Part shown: piece after piece, positions 24,845-34,137 of the stretch
How the letters are laid out: each line of letters begins with the position of its first letter
Numbering within the stretch: position 1 is the stretch's first letter
Source of the DNA: Lacinutrix algicola
GTDB taxonomy: Bacteria; Bacteroidota; Bacteroidia; Flavobacteriales; Flavobacteriaceae
Assembly: GCF_001418085.1 (NCBI RefSeq)
Contig: NZ_LIQH01000039.1
Span: 248,001 to 312,000 of the forward strand
DNA: 64,000 bases
Reading direction: 5' to 3'
Program-made: the position numbers and the translations under genes
The notes under the pieces: generated by a model
Told to the model about the DNA's origin: nothing
The model's database searches: none
What the model saw: the letters and a program-made list of their open reading frames with translations, nothing else

Positions 24845-27190
24845 ATGAAATATTTAAAAATAGTACTATTACTAATAGTTGTTGTTATAGTTTTTCAATT
24901 TTGTAAAGAAGTTGTTACCAATGAAGAGATAAAAATTAATGAAGATTGGAAATTTAGTAAAGTAGAAGAATCTAAAGATTTAGATAGTAAAATTCATACT
25001 GTAGATTTTAACGATTCGGCTTGGGAAACGGTTAGTTTACCACATACAGCTAATATTGAGCCTTTAACAGTAAACGACCAGTGGCAAGGCATATGTTGGT
25101 ATCGTAAAACTATAACAATACCTAAGAGTGATAACGATAAAAAAGTGTTTTTAGAGCTTGAAGCTGCCATGAATTATTCTAAAATGTACATAAACGGAAT
25201 AGAAGTAAATGAGCATCAAGGCGGTTATTTACCAGTTATTGTAGATATTTCAAAATACATAAAAGCTGGTGATAAAAATATAATTGCTGTACGTTTAGAT
25301 AATACCGATAACTTAGTCACTGGGCCAAAACCATTAAATCGATTAGATTTTAATATGTATGGAGGTTTGTATAGAAAAGCCAATTTATTTACAAAAGAAA
25401 AAATCTATATTTCACATCCTGTGCTAGCCAATAAAGTTGCAGGTGGAGGTGTTTTTATTACCTATCCAAAAGTATCTAAAGCTGAATCTGTAGTTCATGT
25501 AAAAACACATTTAGTTAATGAATATAAAGATTCAAAATCTATTGAACTAGTTCAAACAGTTTTAAGAAACGGAAAAGTAGTGGAAGAGATAAAGTCTTCC
25601 GATGTGAGAATAGAAGGAGAAAAAGATATAGAATTATCAAAACAAATTACCATTGTAGATGCTAAATTATGGTCACCAAAACTGCCTAATTTATACAGTT
25701 TAGAAACCAAAGTACTTCAGGATGGCAAAATTATAGATCAACAAACTACGCGTTTTGGTATTAGAGAATTTACTTTTGATGATAAACATCAATTGTATAT
25801 CAATGGAGAGAAAACGTTTTTAAGAGGTGTTAATCGTCATCAAGAATATCCATACATAGGCTACGCGCTATCAGACAATGCACAATATAGAGATGCTAAG
25901 AAAATAAAAGACGGAGGTTTCGATTATATCAGGTTATCACATTATCCACAGTCTCCAGCGTTTATGGATGCTTGCGATGAATTAGGATTAGTTGTTATAG
26001 ATGCCATTATGGGTTGGCAATTTTATAATGATACCGAAGATTTTAGAAACTATTGTTATAAATCTGCAACAAACTTAATTAGAAGAGATAGAAATCATCC
26101 ATCAGTTTTGGCTTGGGAAGTATCCTTAAACGAAACTAAGACAATGCCAGTTTATTTCATGGAAGAATTAAACAACATTACACATGCCGAATATCCAGGT
26201 AAGAATGTATATTCTTGTGGTTGGAAGGACGATGTTTACGATATTTATTTAGAAGCACGTCAGCATAGAATATTAAGGCCACATCCTTATAAAGAAAAAC
26301 CAATTACAGTTTCAGAATATGGTGATTGGGAATACTACTCGAAAAATGCGGGTTTAAATCAAGATAAAATGCCTAAGGATATAAGAACAGAAAAGAGTAG
26401 TCGTCAAGCTCGTGGTTTTGGAGAAGAACGTATGATGCGTCAAGCCTACAATGTCCAAGAAGCGCATAACGATAATTTAAGTATGCGAGCGTATTCAGAT
26501 AGTTATTGGGTAATGTACGATTATAACCGAGGTTACCACGATGATATCGAGCGTTCTGGTTTAATGGACTTATTTAGGTTACCAAAATTCGCCTATTATT
26601 TTTATCAAAGCCAGCGTGATATAGATGAATTAAAAGTTGTTGAATTAGCAACCTATTGGAATGATAAATCACCAACAGATATTATGGTGTATTCTAATGC
26701 AGATGAGGTAGCGTTGTATTTAAATGATGAATTAGTAGGAAAACAAAAGCCTAATGCTAATAAAAATACAACACATTTAAATCATCCACCTTTTACCTTC
26801 AGTCTAAAAACTTTTAAACCTGGAACTTTAAAAGCAGTAGGTTTAGTTGATGGGAAAGCAATAGGAGAAGACGTTGTTATAACGCCTCAAAAAGCAACGA
26901 AACTAAAAGTTTGGTTAGACGAAAGTGGTAAAGCTCCAACTGCAGGTCAAAGCGACACCATGTTTCTTTATGTTGCTGCAATTGATGATAACGATACAGT
27001 TAATCCAGAATTTTCTGAAACCATTACTTTAAGCATCAATGGTAATGTAAAAGTGATGAATCTTGATGCTGTTAAAGCAGAAGCAGGAATTGCATCAGCA
27101 ATCTTACAATTAGGAAACACTAAAGAGGTTATTAGTGTATCTGCAAGTTCCGAATCATTAAAAGGCAACTTAGAGTTTGAAGTAAAATAA
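24845..27190 (+). CDS. GH2 family glycoside hydrolase, probable beta-galactosidase
   Basis: Retaining exo-enzyme, here most likely removing beta-1,4-linked galactose once GH110 and sulfatases have cleared the chain end. Hydrophobic N-terminus ending FQFCKE: Cys may be lipidated, although the box is not canonical. Jelly-roll sugar-binding domain (about 30-185, GICWYRKTI, MNYSKMYINGIEVNEHQGGYLPV), Ig-like domain, then TIM barrel from about 300 (INGEKTFLRGVNRHQEYPYIG, IRLSHYPQ). The acid/base is Glu430 in WEVSLNET and the nucleophile is Glu491 in VSEYGDWEYY. C-terminal Ig-like domains complete 781 residues. Followed by a weak terminator and operator copy D. Confidence 0.9.
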   Translation: MKYLKIVLLLIVVVIVFQFCKEVVTNEEIKINEDWKFSKVEESKDLDSKIHTVDFNDSAWETVSLPHTANIEPLTVNDQWQGICWYRKTITIPKSDNDKKVFLELEAAMNYSKMYINGIEVNEHQGGYLPVIVDISKYIKAGDKNIIAVRLDNTDNLVTGPKPLNRLDFNMYGGLYRKANLFTKEKIYISHPVLANKVAGGGVFITYPKVSKAESVVHVKTHLVNEYKDSKSIELVQTVLRNGKVVEEIKSSDVRIEGEKDIELSKQITIVDAKLWSPKLPNLYSLETKVLQDGKIIDQQTTRFGIREFTFDDKHQLYINGEKTFLRGVNRHQEYPYIGYALSDNAQYRDAKKIKDGGFDYIRLSHYPQSPAFMDACDELGLVVIDAIMGWQFYNDTEDFRNYCYKSATNLIRRDRNHPSVLAWEVSLNETKTMPVYFMEELNNITHAEYPGKNVYSCGWKDDVYDIYLEARQHRILRPHPYKEKPITVSEYGDWEYYSKNAGLNQDKMPKDIRTEKSSRQARGFGEERMMRQAYNVQEAHNDNLSMRAYSDSYWVMYDYNRGYHDDIERSGLMDLFRLPKFAYYFYQSQRDIDELKVVELATYWNDKSPTDIMVYSNADEVALYLNDELVGKQKPNANKNTTHLNHPPFTFSLKTFKPGTLKAVGLVDGKAIGEDVVITPQKATKLKVWLDESGKAPTAGQSDTMFLYVAAIDDNDTVNPEFSETITLSINGNVKVMNLDAVKAEAGIASAILQLGNTKEVISVSASSESLKGNLEFEVK

Positions 27191-27214
27191 GTTTTTTAAT
27201 GTATTCAATAAATC

Positions 27215-27240
27215 AAACAATGCCGCGTATGGCTTGGTTT
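27215..27240 (+). terminator. Weak terminator-like hairpin after GH2
   Basis: aaacaatgcc and ggcttggttt pair over 10 bp with two mismatches around a 6-nt loop, followed by a short T tract. Confidence 0.35.
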
Positions 27241-27250
27241 TAAATGTTAA

Positions 27251-27277
27251 TTTACTGTTAAGGACATATAATTTACC
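27251..27277 (+). promoter_or_regulatory. Candidate HTCS operator, copy D
   Basis: TTTACT (27251-27256) and TTTACC (27272-27277) are near-identical direct half-sites 21 bp apart around AAGGACA (27260-27266). Ends 68 bp before the GH110-susC-susD unit. The clearest direct-repeat copy. Confidence 0.58.
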
Positions 27278-27345
27278 CATATATACAAACACTTTATATA
27301 ATTAACTGAAATTTAACCATTGTAACAAACCAATTTTAAACCTCT

Positions 27346-29232
27346 ATGCAAAAAAATAGTTTCATATTATTTCTATTAGCACTATCCTTCTTAAATTTAG
27401 GATGCTTTAGTAAAGCAATGCCAAAAGCAGAAGTTGTTACATTTGGTTTAGAAATTGCAGAAGATGCAACACCAGCATTAGTATCTAGAATATTAAAGAC
27501 TAACGATAATCCTATTTCAGAAATTATATTCGAAAAAGGAACATATCATTTTTATCCAGATAAAGGTTTCGAGAAGTTTAGTTATATCTCAAACCATGGA
27601 GATTTAATGATAAATACACCTTTTCCATTATTAAATATGGAAAACTTAACAATAGATGGTCAAGGTTCAACTTTTATTTTCCATGGTGTTATCATTCCAT
27701 TTTTAATTGAAGGTAGTAAAAATATTAGTGTAAAGAATGTGTCGATAGATTGGTTTCAGTCTTTTCATAGTGAAGGTTTAATTGTAGCTAATGATGCGAA
27801 AAATAAAACTTTCGATATGCAAATCGATGAGAAGTATCCTTATTATATAACAAATGGTGAATTAATTTTTGTTAAAGAATACTATCAGCATACTATCGGA
27901 CAATCTATTTTATACGATCCAGAAAGAAAGGCAATTGCTTTTAATACCGAAGCTTATACAAGTATTACAACTAAAAAGAAAGCAGATGTAAAACGTAACC
28001 TAAAAAATATAAGCTATAAGTACGAATACGATAGACGCGATGTTGGTTATAAAGATATAGGTATCGAAAATCGTGTAACTGCCGAAGAATTAAAACCAGG
28101 CTTAATAAGAATTCACGGTCATACTAAAAAAATGCCACCAGTTGGTTTTGTCTTATCGATGAAAGGTGAACAAGGTTTAAATAGAGTAGCACCAGCATTT
28201 AGAGTAACACATACAGATGGTTTTAATGCCTTAAATGTAAACGTACATCATGCTGGAGGCATGGGGATTATAGCAGAAAACTCTTCAGATTTAATATTGG
28301 ATAATTTTAATGTAACACCTTCTCAAGGACGCATGGTTTCAACCACTGCAGATGCTACACACTTTGTAGGTTGTAGTGGTAAAGTAGTCTTAAAAAATTG
28401 CACATTCGAAAATCAACTAGACGATGCTTCAAATATTCATGGCACGTATCAAAAAATTGTAGATGTTTTAGACGATTATAGAGTAGGAGTAAGAATGGGA
28501 CATCATCAACAAAAGGCATTTGTTATTGGTCAACCAAATGATAATTTAGGTTTTGTAAGATTGAGTAATTCATTTTTCGCCTATCAAAAATCAACTATCA
28601 AAAGCATTGAATACATTAATAATAGATATCAAATTATTACATTAAATGAAAAATTGCCAGAAGATGTAAAACCAGGAGATTTAGTAGAAAATCTTGATGG
28701 TTATCCAGATTTATTAGTTCAAAATTGTAAAATAAGAAATAATAGAGCTAGAGGTTTGTTAATTTCTAATCCTGTAAATACGGTTATAGAAAACAATTTT
28801 TTTAGTACAGAAATGGAAGCCCTTTTAATACCTGTAGAAAGTGGTCATTGGTACGAATCTGGAAATGCAGCAAATGTTGTTATTAAAGGAAATACATTTC
28901 AAGACTGTCAACATGGAGGTAAAAATAGAGGTGTTATTCGTTTTGATACAGATGATGATAACAAAAATATAGCCTTTAAAAATATTGAAATTACTAACAA
29001 TACTTTCAACCAATTCGATAATTTAATTTTAGAAGTAACCAATGTAGATGGATTAGTTTTTAAAGGAAACACGATTACTAATTCTGGTACATTTCCTCAG
29101 CTTCATCCCAATAATCCAGCAATAAGAGTTGAAGCATCAAAGAATATTACATTAGAAAATAACACGTATCAAGGAAAAGCAAAAGAAATCCTAGAGACAG
29201 ACGAATCTTTAACTAGCTTAAACTTTAAATAG
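27346..29232 (+). CDS. GH110 alpha-1,3-galactosidase, lipoprotein (second copy)
   Basis: Exo-alpha-1,3-galactosidase heading the susC/susD transcription unit. Lipoprotein signal LNLGC (about residue 20). Beta-helix with TADATHF (Asp336) and QLDDASNIHG (Asp359/Asp360), the same catalytic spacing as the first copy. WYESGNAANVVIKGNTFQDC matches WYESGNVEDVLIRNNRFIHC of the paralogue. 628 residues. It differs from the first copy by an insertion around 205-235 (TTKKKADVKRNLKNISYKYE), which may alter access to sulfated substrates. Two GH110s in one locus suggest that they act on differently sulfated ends. 24 bp upstream of susC. Confidence 0.9.
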   Translation: MQKNSFILFLLALSFLNLGCFSKAMPKAEVVTFGLEIAEDATPALVSRILKTNDNPISEIIFEKGTYHFYPDKGFEKFSYISNHGDLMINTPFPLLNMENLTIDGQGSTFIFHGVIIPFLIEGSKNISVKNVSIDWFQSFHSEGLIVANDAKNKTFDMQIDEKYPYYITNGELIFVKEYYQHTIGQSILYDPERKAIAFNTEAYTSITTKKKADVKRNLKNISYKYEYDRRDVGYKDIGIENRVTAEELKPGLIRIHGHTKKMPPVGFVLSMKGEQGLNRVAPAFRVTHTDGFNALNVNVHHAGGMGIIAENSSDLILDNFNVTPSQGRMVSTTADATHFVGCSGKVVLKNCTFENQLDDASNIHGTYQKIVDVLDDYRVGVRMGHHQQKAFVIGQPNDNLGFVRLSNSFFAYQKSTIKSIEYINNRYQIITLNEKLPEDVKPGDLVENLDGYPDLLVQNCKIRNNRARGLLISNPVNTVIENNFFSTEMEALLIPVESGHWYESGNAANVVIKGNTFQDCQHGGKNRGVIRFDTDDDNKNIAFKNIEITNNTFNQFDNLILEVTNVDGLVFKGNTITNSGTFPQLHPNNPAIRVEASKNITLENNTYQGKAKEILETDESLTSLNFK

Positions 29233-29256
29233 AATATATCAATCAAAACCAACCAT

Positions 29257-32200
29257 ATGAAAAGCAAAATATTAATCAAAAAACTAAATTTTATGAGATC
29301 TATTTCTCTACTACTGTCGATGACCTTAGGTGTGTCATTTTTTGGGTATGCTCAAGTAAGTGGTAAAATTACAGACGCATCAGATGGGATGCCTATTCCT
29401 GGTGTAACTGTAATTGTACAAGGTACAAATGTTGGGACTTCATCAAATTTTGATGGAGATTACACCATTGAAGCAAAAACAGGTGATGTTCTAAATTTTA
29501 CATTTATCGGCTTAAAGTCACAAACTTTAATAGTAAGCTCTGCAACTGCTAATATTTCTATGGAAGAAGATGCAGAAAGCCTAGACGAAGTTATTGTAGT
29601 AGGATATGGATCGGTTAAAAAGAAAGAAGTTACTGGTGCTGTTAACAGAGTGAAAGCTAAAGATATTGAGCAATTTGTAACCTCAGATATAGCATCAAGA
29701 TTACAAGGGCAAATTGCTGGTGTAAGTGTATCTGCTAGCTCTGGAGAACCTGGTGAAGCTTCAAATATTCAAATACGTGGTATTACTTCTTTAAGTGGAA
29801 GTAATACACCATTGTTTGTTGTTAATGGAATACCACAAATTGGAGATCCAGGACTATCGGCTAACGAAATAGAAACTATAGATGTACTTAAAGATGCAGC
29901 ATCTACAGCTGTTTATGGGTCAAGAGGAGCAGCAGGTGTAATATTAATAACAACAAAGACTGGTAGAGATGGCGTAATGAGTGTGGATTTTGATTATACT
30001 GTGGGACAACAATTTCTTGGCGTTGGTACACCATTAATGAACACAGCAGATCAATTATTTTATGAGATTAATACAGCTAACTATTTTGGAGGTATTGATC
30101 CAGCGACAGTTAATAACCCAGAGTGGTTAGGTAACGATAATAATTTTGAGGATTATGTTTTAGTCGATGCTGCCGAAGTAAAAACGTATAATTTAAATTT
30201 ATCTGGAGGTACAGAGAAATTCTCTTATAATGCTTCAGGAAGCTTGTATGATCAAGATGGTTCATTAGTCAATTCAAATTTTAAACGCTACAATGGACGT
30301 ATTTCAGCACAGTACAATACTGATAAATGGAAAATTAATGGAAGTATAGCTACTACCAACGAAAATAGAAGAAGAGCAAGTGAAGGACTTATAGTAACTG
30401 CTAGTAGATACAGACCTTATTTTCCTGAAATTAATCCAGATGCCGATGTTGCAGTTGTAAATAGCTCTGGAGGAACTAGAACACCAGCAATAGCGTTAGG
30501 GCAAGCGCTTAAAAGAAAAGATGATAGTAATAGAGATAGAACGAATGTTAGTTTAGGAATTAGACGTAAACTAGTGGAGAATTTAGATTTTATAACCAAT
30601 GTTGGTTCCTCAATTACAAATGATAGTAGAAGTATTTTTCGTCCAAAATTCGATTTATTTAATATTGATGATGGTACAACCGAATCAGATCCTACTTTAA
30701 ATGGAGTAACAGAAACGGCAACAAGAACTACAAAGTTTAGTTGGGATGCTGGTCTAGATTTTAAGAAAGAATTTGGGAAGCACAGTGTTTCGGCTCAAGC
30801 AGTAGTTACATTAGAAGAAGATAATAATAAAACGTTTTTTGCTTCTATAAACGGTGTCTCAAATAATGCAATTACCGTTTTAAATGGTGGTACTTTGAAT
30901 GAGAATGTAGGAAGTGGGTTTGATTATACAACTAAAAGAGTTGGTATTTTAGGAAGGATACAATACAATTACGATGGTAAATATATTATATCTGCATTAG
31001 CGAGACGTGATGGTTCATCAAGATTTGGTAGAGACTTTAGATGGGGAACATTCCCATCTGTAGCTGCTGCATGGAATGTATCTAGCGAACCATTTTGGGA
31101 GCCTTTAAAGAAAGTGGTTAATAAATTTAAATTACGTTTAAGTCACGGTCAAGTAGGTAACGATAGTTTTAGTGATTATGAGTTTGCAAGTACTATTGCA
31201 CCATTTGCAGATTATATTTTTAGTGAAAATGATAGTTCTGTAGACTTTGGTTCTTCAATACGTTCTTATGCTAATAGAGATGTTAAATGGGAAACTTCAA
31301 TATCCAATAATATAGGAGTTGATATTTCATTATTTAGAAATAAGGTGACCTTAACTGCAGATTACTATATAACTAAAAAAGAAGACATGTTATTTCCAGT
31401 AACACTTCCAGGTTCTTCAGGAGCGCTTTATGATCCAAGTCTAATATTAAATGTTGGTAATATGACTAACAAAGGTTTAGAGTTAGCAGCTAATTATAGA
31501 GCATCAATAGGAAAAAGTAAGTTTAGAATAGGTGCAACTTTTACTACTAACGATAATGAAATAACTAAAGTAGCTGGTGATGGTATAATTTATAATAGTA
31601 ATTCATCATTAATTAGTGGTGATAGCGATTTATATGCAACAACTGTTATTGCGGAAGGTTATGAAGCAGGTGCATTTTTCTTACATGAAACATCTGGGAC
31701 AATTAAAAATATAGCAGAAAGAGATCTCTATAGACAATTTCCTTCAAGAGCCAATGCAGAAGTTGGAGATTTAAGATATGTAGATTCTAATGGCGATGGA
31801 AATATAACAGCAGAAGATAGAACATACCATGGTAGTGGATTAGCAGATTTTGAATATGGAATTAATTTTAATTGGGATATTGGTAGATTCGATTTTTCAA
31901 TGAATTGGTTTGGTACATCAGGAGCCGAGATATTAAATGGTAATAAAGCAGCAATGTACGGTTGGCAACGTCACCAAGACCTAGTAAATCAATGGACACC
32001 AGACAATCCTACGTCTAATATTCCTTCGTTTCAAGGTCGAGGTAGAGAACATCCAAACTATGCAGGAACAACAGATTACTGGTTAGAAGATGGAGATTAT
32101 TTAAGATTGAAACAAGTAACTTTAGGTTTCTCTCTTCCTGAAGAAGCATGCGATAAAATAGGATTGAACAAATTAAAAGTCTATTTAAGCGCACAAAACC

Positions 32201-32331
32201 CAATTACTATTACTGGTTACGACGGTTATGATCCAGAAGTAGGAGGTAACAACGTCGCAAGAAGAGGTATCGACCAATCAAGATATCCAATTTCGTCAAC
32301 CTATAGTTTAGGTGTCAAACTTTCTTTTTAA
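29257..32331 (+). CDS. SusC-like TonB-dependent outer-membrane transporter
   Basis: Imports oligosaccharides across the outer membrane with its SusD lid. The signal peptide ends GYAQ; the long basic n-region before it is usual, and an alternative start is the ATG at 29293. Carboxypeptidase-like domain (about 35-110, VSGKITDASDGMPIPGVTVIVQG, FDGDYTIEA), SusC signature SLDEVIVVGYGSVKKKEVTGAV, plug with RLQGQIAGVSV, QIRGITSL and IDVLKDAASTAVYGSRGAAGVILITTK, then the beta-barrel ending YSLGVKLSF. 1024 residues. susD starts 19 bp after its stop. Confidence 0.97.
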   Translation: MKSKILIKKLNFMRSISLLLSMTLGVSFFGYAQVSGKITDASDGMPIPGVTVIVQGTNVGTSSNFDGDYTIEAKTGDVLNFTFIGLKSQTLIVSSATANISMEEDAESLDEVIVVGYGSVKKKEVTGAVNRVKAKDIEQFVTSDIASRLQGQIAGVSVSASSGEPGEASNIQIRGITSLSGSNTPLFVVNGIPQIGDPGLSANEIETIDVLKDAASTAVYGSRGAAGVILITTKTGRDGVMSVDFDYTVGQQFLGVGTPLMNTADQLFYEINTANYFGGIDPATVNNPEWLGNDNNFEDYVLVDAAEVKTYNLNLSGGTEKFSYNASGSLYDQDGSLVNSNFKRYNGRISAQYNTDKWKINGSIATTNENRRRASEGLIVTASRYRPYFPEINPDADVAVVNSSGGTRTPAIALGQALKRKDDSNRDRTNVSLGIRRKLVENLDFITNVGSSITNDSRSIFRPKFDLFNIDDGTTESDPTLNGVTETATRTTKFSWDAGLDFKKEFGKHSVSAQAVVTLEEDNNKTFFASINGVSNNAITVLNGGTLNENVGSGFDYTTKRVGILGRIQYNYDGKYIISALARRDGSSRFGRDFRWGTFPSVAAAWNVSSEPFWEPLKKVVNKFKLRLSHGQVGNDSFSDYEFASTIAPFADYIFSENDSSVDFGSSIRSYANRDVKWETSISNNIGVDISLFRNKVTLTADYYITKKEDMLFPVTLPGSSGALYDPSLILNVGNMTNKGLELAANYRASIGKSKFRIGATFTTNDNEITKVAGDGIIYNSNSSLISGDSDLYATTVIAEGYEAGAFFLHETSGTIKNIAERDLYRQFPSRANAEVGDLRYVDSNGDGNITAEDRTYHGSGLADFEYGINFNWDIGRFDFSMNWFGTSGAEILNGNKAAMYGWQRHQDLVNQWTPDNPTSNIPSFQGRGREHPNYAGTTDYWLEDGDYLRLKQVTLGFSLPEEACDKIGLNKLKVYLSAQNPITITGYDGYDPEVGGNNVARRGIDQSRYPISSTYSLGVKLSF

Positions 32332-32350
32332 TCAAAAAAAACTTAGAAAA

Positions 32351-34120
32351 ATGAAAACATATTTAATAAAAATAGCAGCATTTGTTTTTTGCCTAGCAAT
32401 GGTACAATCATGCGAAGATTATCTTGAAGAGACGAACCCAAATGAAATTTCGGCAGACACCTTTTTTCAAAATTTAGACGAGTCAGAAACAGTATTAACT
32501 TCAGTTTATGGAGCCATGTTAAATACTTGGATTGTATCTGCTAGAGAAGAATCTTGGCGATCAGATATGGCCTTTCCAGGGATTAGATCTGGAAATATTA
32601 GAGCTGATGCATTAAATATTTATGAGCACGTTATTAATGAAGATAATGATTTTATAAATCAACGATGGGATGCGTTGTATCAAGTAATATGGAGAGCCAA
32701 TCAAGTTATGGATGGTTTAAATAGTATGGATGCAGATTTACAAGCAGCAGACCGTTGGACAGAACAAATGGCTCAAGCCAGATTTTTTAGAGGCTTAGCT
32801 CACTTTTATTTACACGCTTTATATAACGAAGGAAGTATAGTAATAAGAGACGTTATACCAGCTACACAAGCAGATTTTTCTAAACCATTAAGCACTTCAG
32901 AAGAAGTAATGACATTTTTTAGAGACGATCTAGTATTTGCTTACCAAAATTTACCAAACACATTTCCTCAGAAAACAAGAGTAACAGCAGGTACAGCAGC
33001 TACTATTTTGGGAACAAGTTATTTATATTCGGCTTCAAATAATCCAGCAGATTATCAAATAGCAAAAACGTATTTCGATGATGTAATTAATGGTCCTTAT
33101 GGTTATGCTTTAGTACAAGATGCTAGTCTTATGTTTACAGAAGCTGGAGATTTTAATTCTGAGTCTATTTTAGAAATTAATTATTCAGTCGATCAGCAAT
33201 TGGAAGAATCGCAATGGGACGAAGAAAGTTTTAATATGAGAAACGGTAGGTTCTCCGGGCCACAGGATGCTGGAGGTTCTAGTTTTAATCAACAATTTAC
33301 AGCAGCAGCATGGTTGATTCATGCTTATGCTAACGAGCCATTAAACATGTCTGACTCAAGAAACACAGTAATAGACAGAGAAACAGATTTACCTAGAGCA
33401 AGACACGTATCACTTAGATCCTCTGCAATGATAGCTGTAGTCAATGACCAGGACACTGAGTATTATTTACAACCATCTGCACCAATAGCACAAAACTTTG
33501 GTAGCTCACAAAGAAAATATGGTTATTTTAAAAAATATACTAATCATGATATTGCAGCTAACGAAAATGATACTGGAGATACAAGTTGGAAGTCTGGTAA
33601 AAATGTAATCATGAATCGTTTAGCAGATGTCTATTTAATGTATGCAGAAGCTGTGCTAAAAGGAGACAATAATATAAGTGGAGCAATAGATTTAATAAAT
33701 CCTATTCGCCAACGTTGGGGATTACAATTACTTGATGCTAACGTAAGTTTAACAGATGGTACACCATATACAGAAGAATCTCTTATGGATCATTTAATGT
33801 ATGTAGAGCGTCCATTAGAATTATCTGTAGAAGGTGTTTCAACTAGAATTATAGATTTAAGACGTTGGAACGTTGCTAGTGATAGATTTAACAATTTATC
33901 TACACAATCGTTTTACGTAATAGATTATGATTATTATGACGATGAAACATCTAGTACGTTATCAAGAAATAGTTCTTTAGTACAAGCAGGTGTGAGTCCA
34001 GATTCAACAGAAGATCCACAATTAGTACAAGAATATACAGGAGCTGCACAGTTTTATACTAATGGATATTTTCCAATACCAACAAGTGAAACATTAAGTA
34101 ACAATTCAGTTTCAAACTAA
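32351..34120 (+). CDS. SusD-like surface glycan-binding lipoprotein
   Basis: Lid and binding partner of the SusC transporter. The start at 32351 is preferred because it gives a lipoprotein signal ending VQSC (Cys21) and avoids overlap with susC; an upstream in-frame ATG at 32312 would overlap the susC end. TPR-rich alpha-helical fold: WDALYQVIWRANQVMDG, ARFFRGLAHFYLHALYNEG, VTAGTAATILGTSYLYS, NRLADVYLMYAEAVLKG, ERPLELSVEGVSTRIIDLRRW. 589 residues. Confidence 0.96.
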   Translation: MKTYLIKIAAFVFCLAMVQSCEDYLEETNPNEISADTFFQNLDESETVLTSVYGAMLNTWIVSAREESWRSDMAFPGIRSGNIRADALNIYEHVINEDNDFINQRWDALYQVIWRANQVMDGLNSMDADLQAADRWTEQMAQARFFRGLAHFYLHALYNEGSIVIRDVIPATQADFSKPLSTSEEVMTFFRDDLVFAYQNLPNTFPQKTRVTAGTAATILGTSYLYSASNNPADYQIAKTYFDDVINGPYGYALVQDASLMFTEAGDFNSESILEINYSVDQQLEESQWDEESFNMRNGRFSGPQDAGGSSFNQQFTAAAWLIHAYANEPLNMSDSRNTVIDRETDLPRARHVSLRSSAMIAVVNDQDTEYYLQPSAPIAQNFGSSQRKYGYFKKYTNHDIAANENDTGDTSWKSGKNVIMNRLADVYLMYAEAVLKGDNNISGAIDLINPIRQRWGLQLLDANVSLTDGTPYTEESLMDHLMYVERPLELSVEGVSTRIIDLRRWNVASDRFNNLSTQSFYVIDYDYYDDETSSTLSRNSSLVQAGVSPDSTEDPQLVQEYTGAAQFYTNGYFPIPTSETLSNNSVSN

Positions 34121-34137
34121 TTTTAAAAAGAAGAAAG

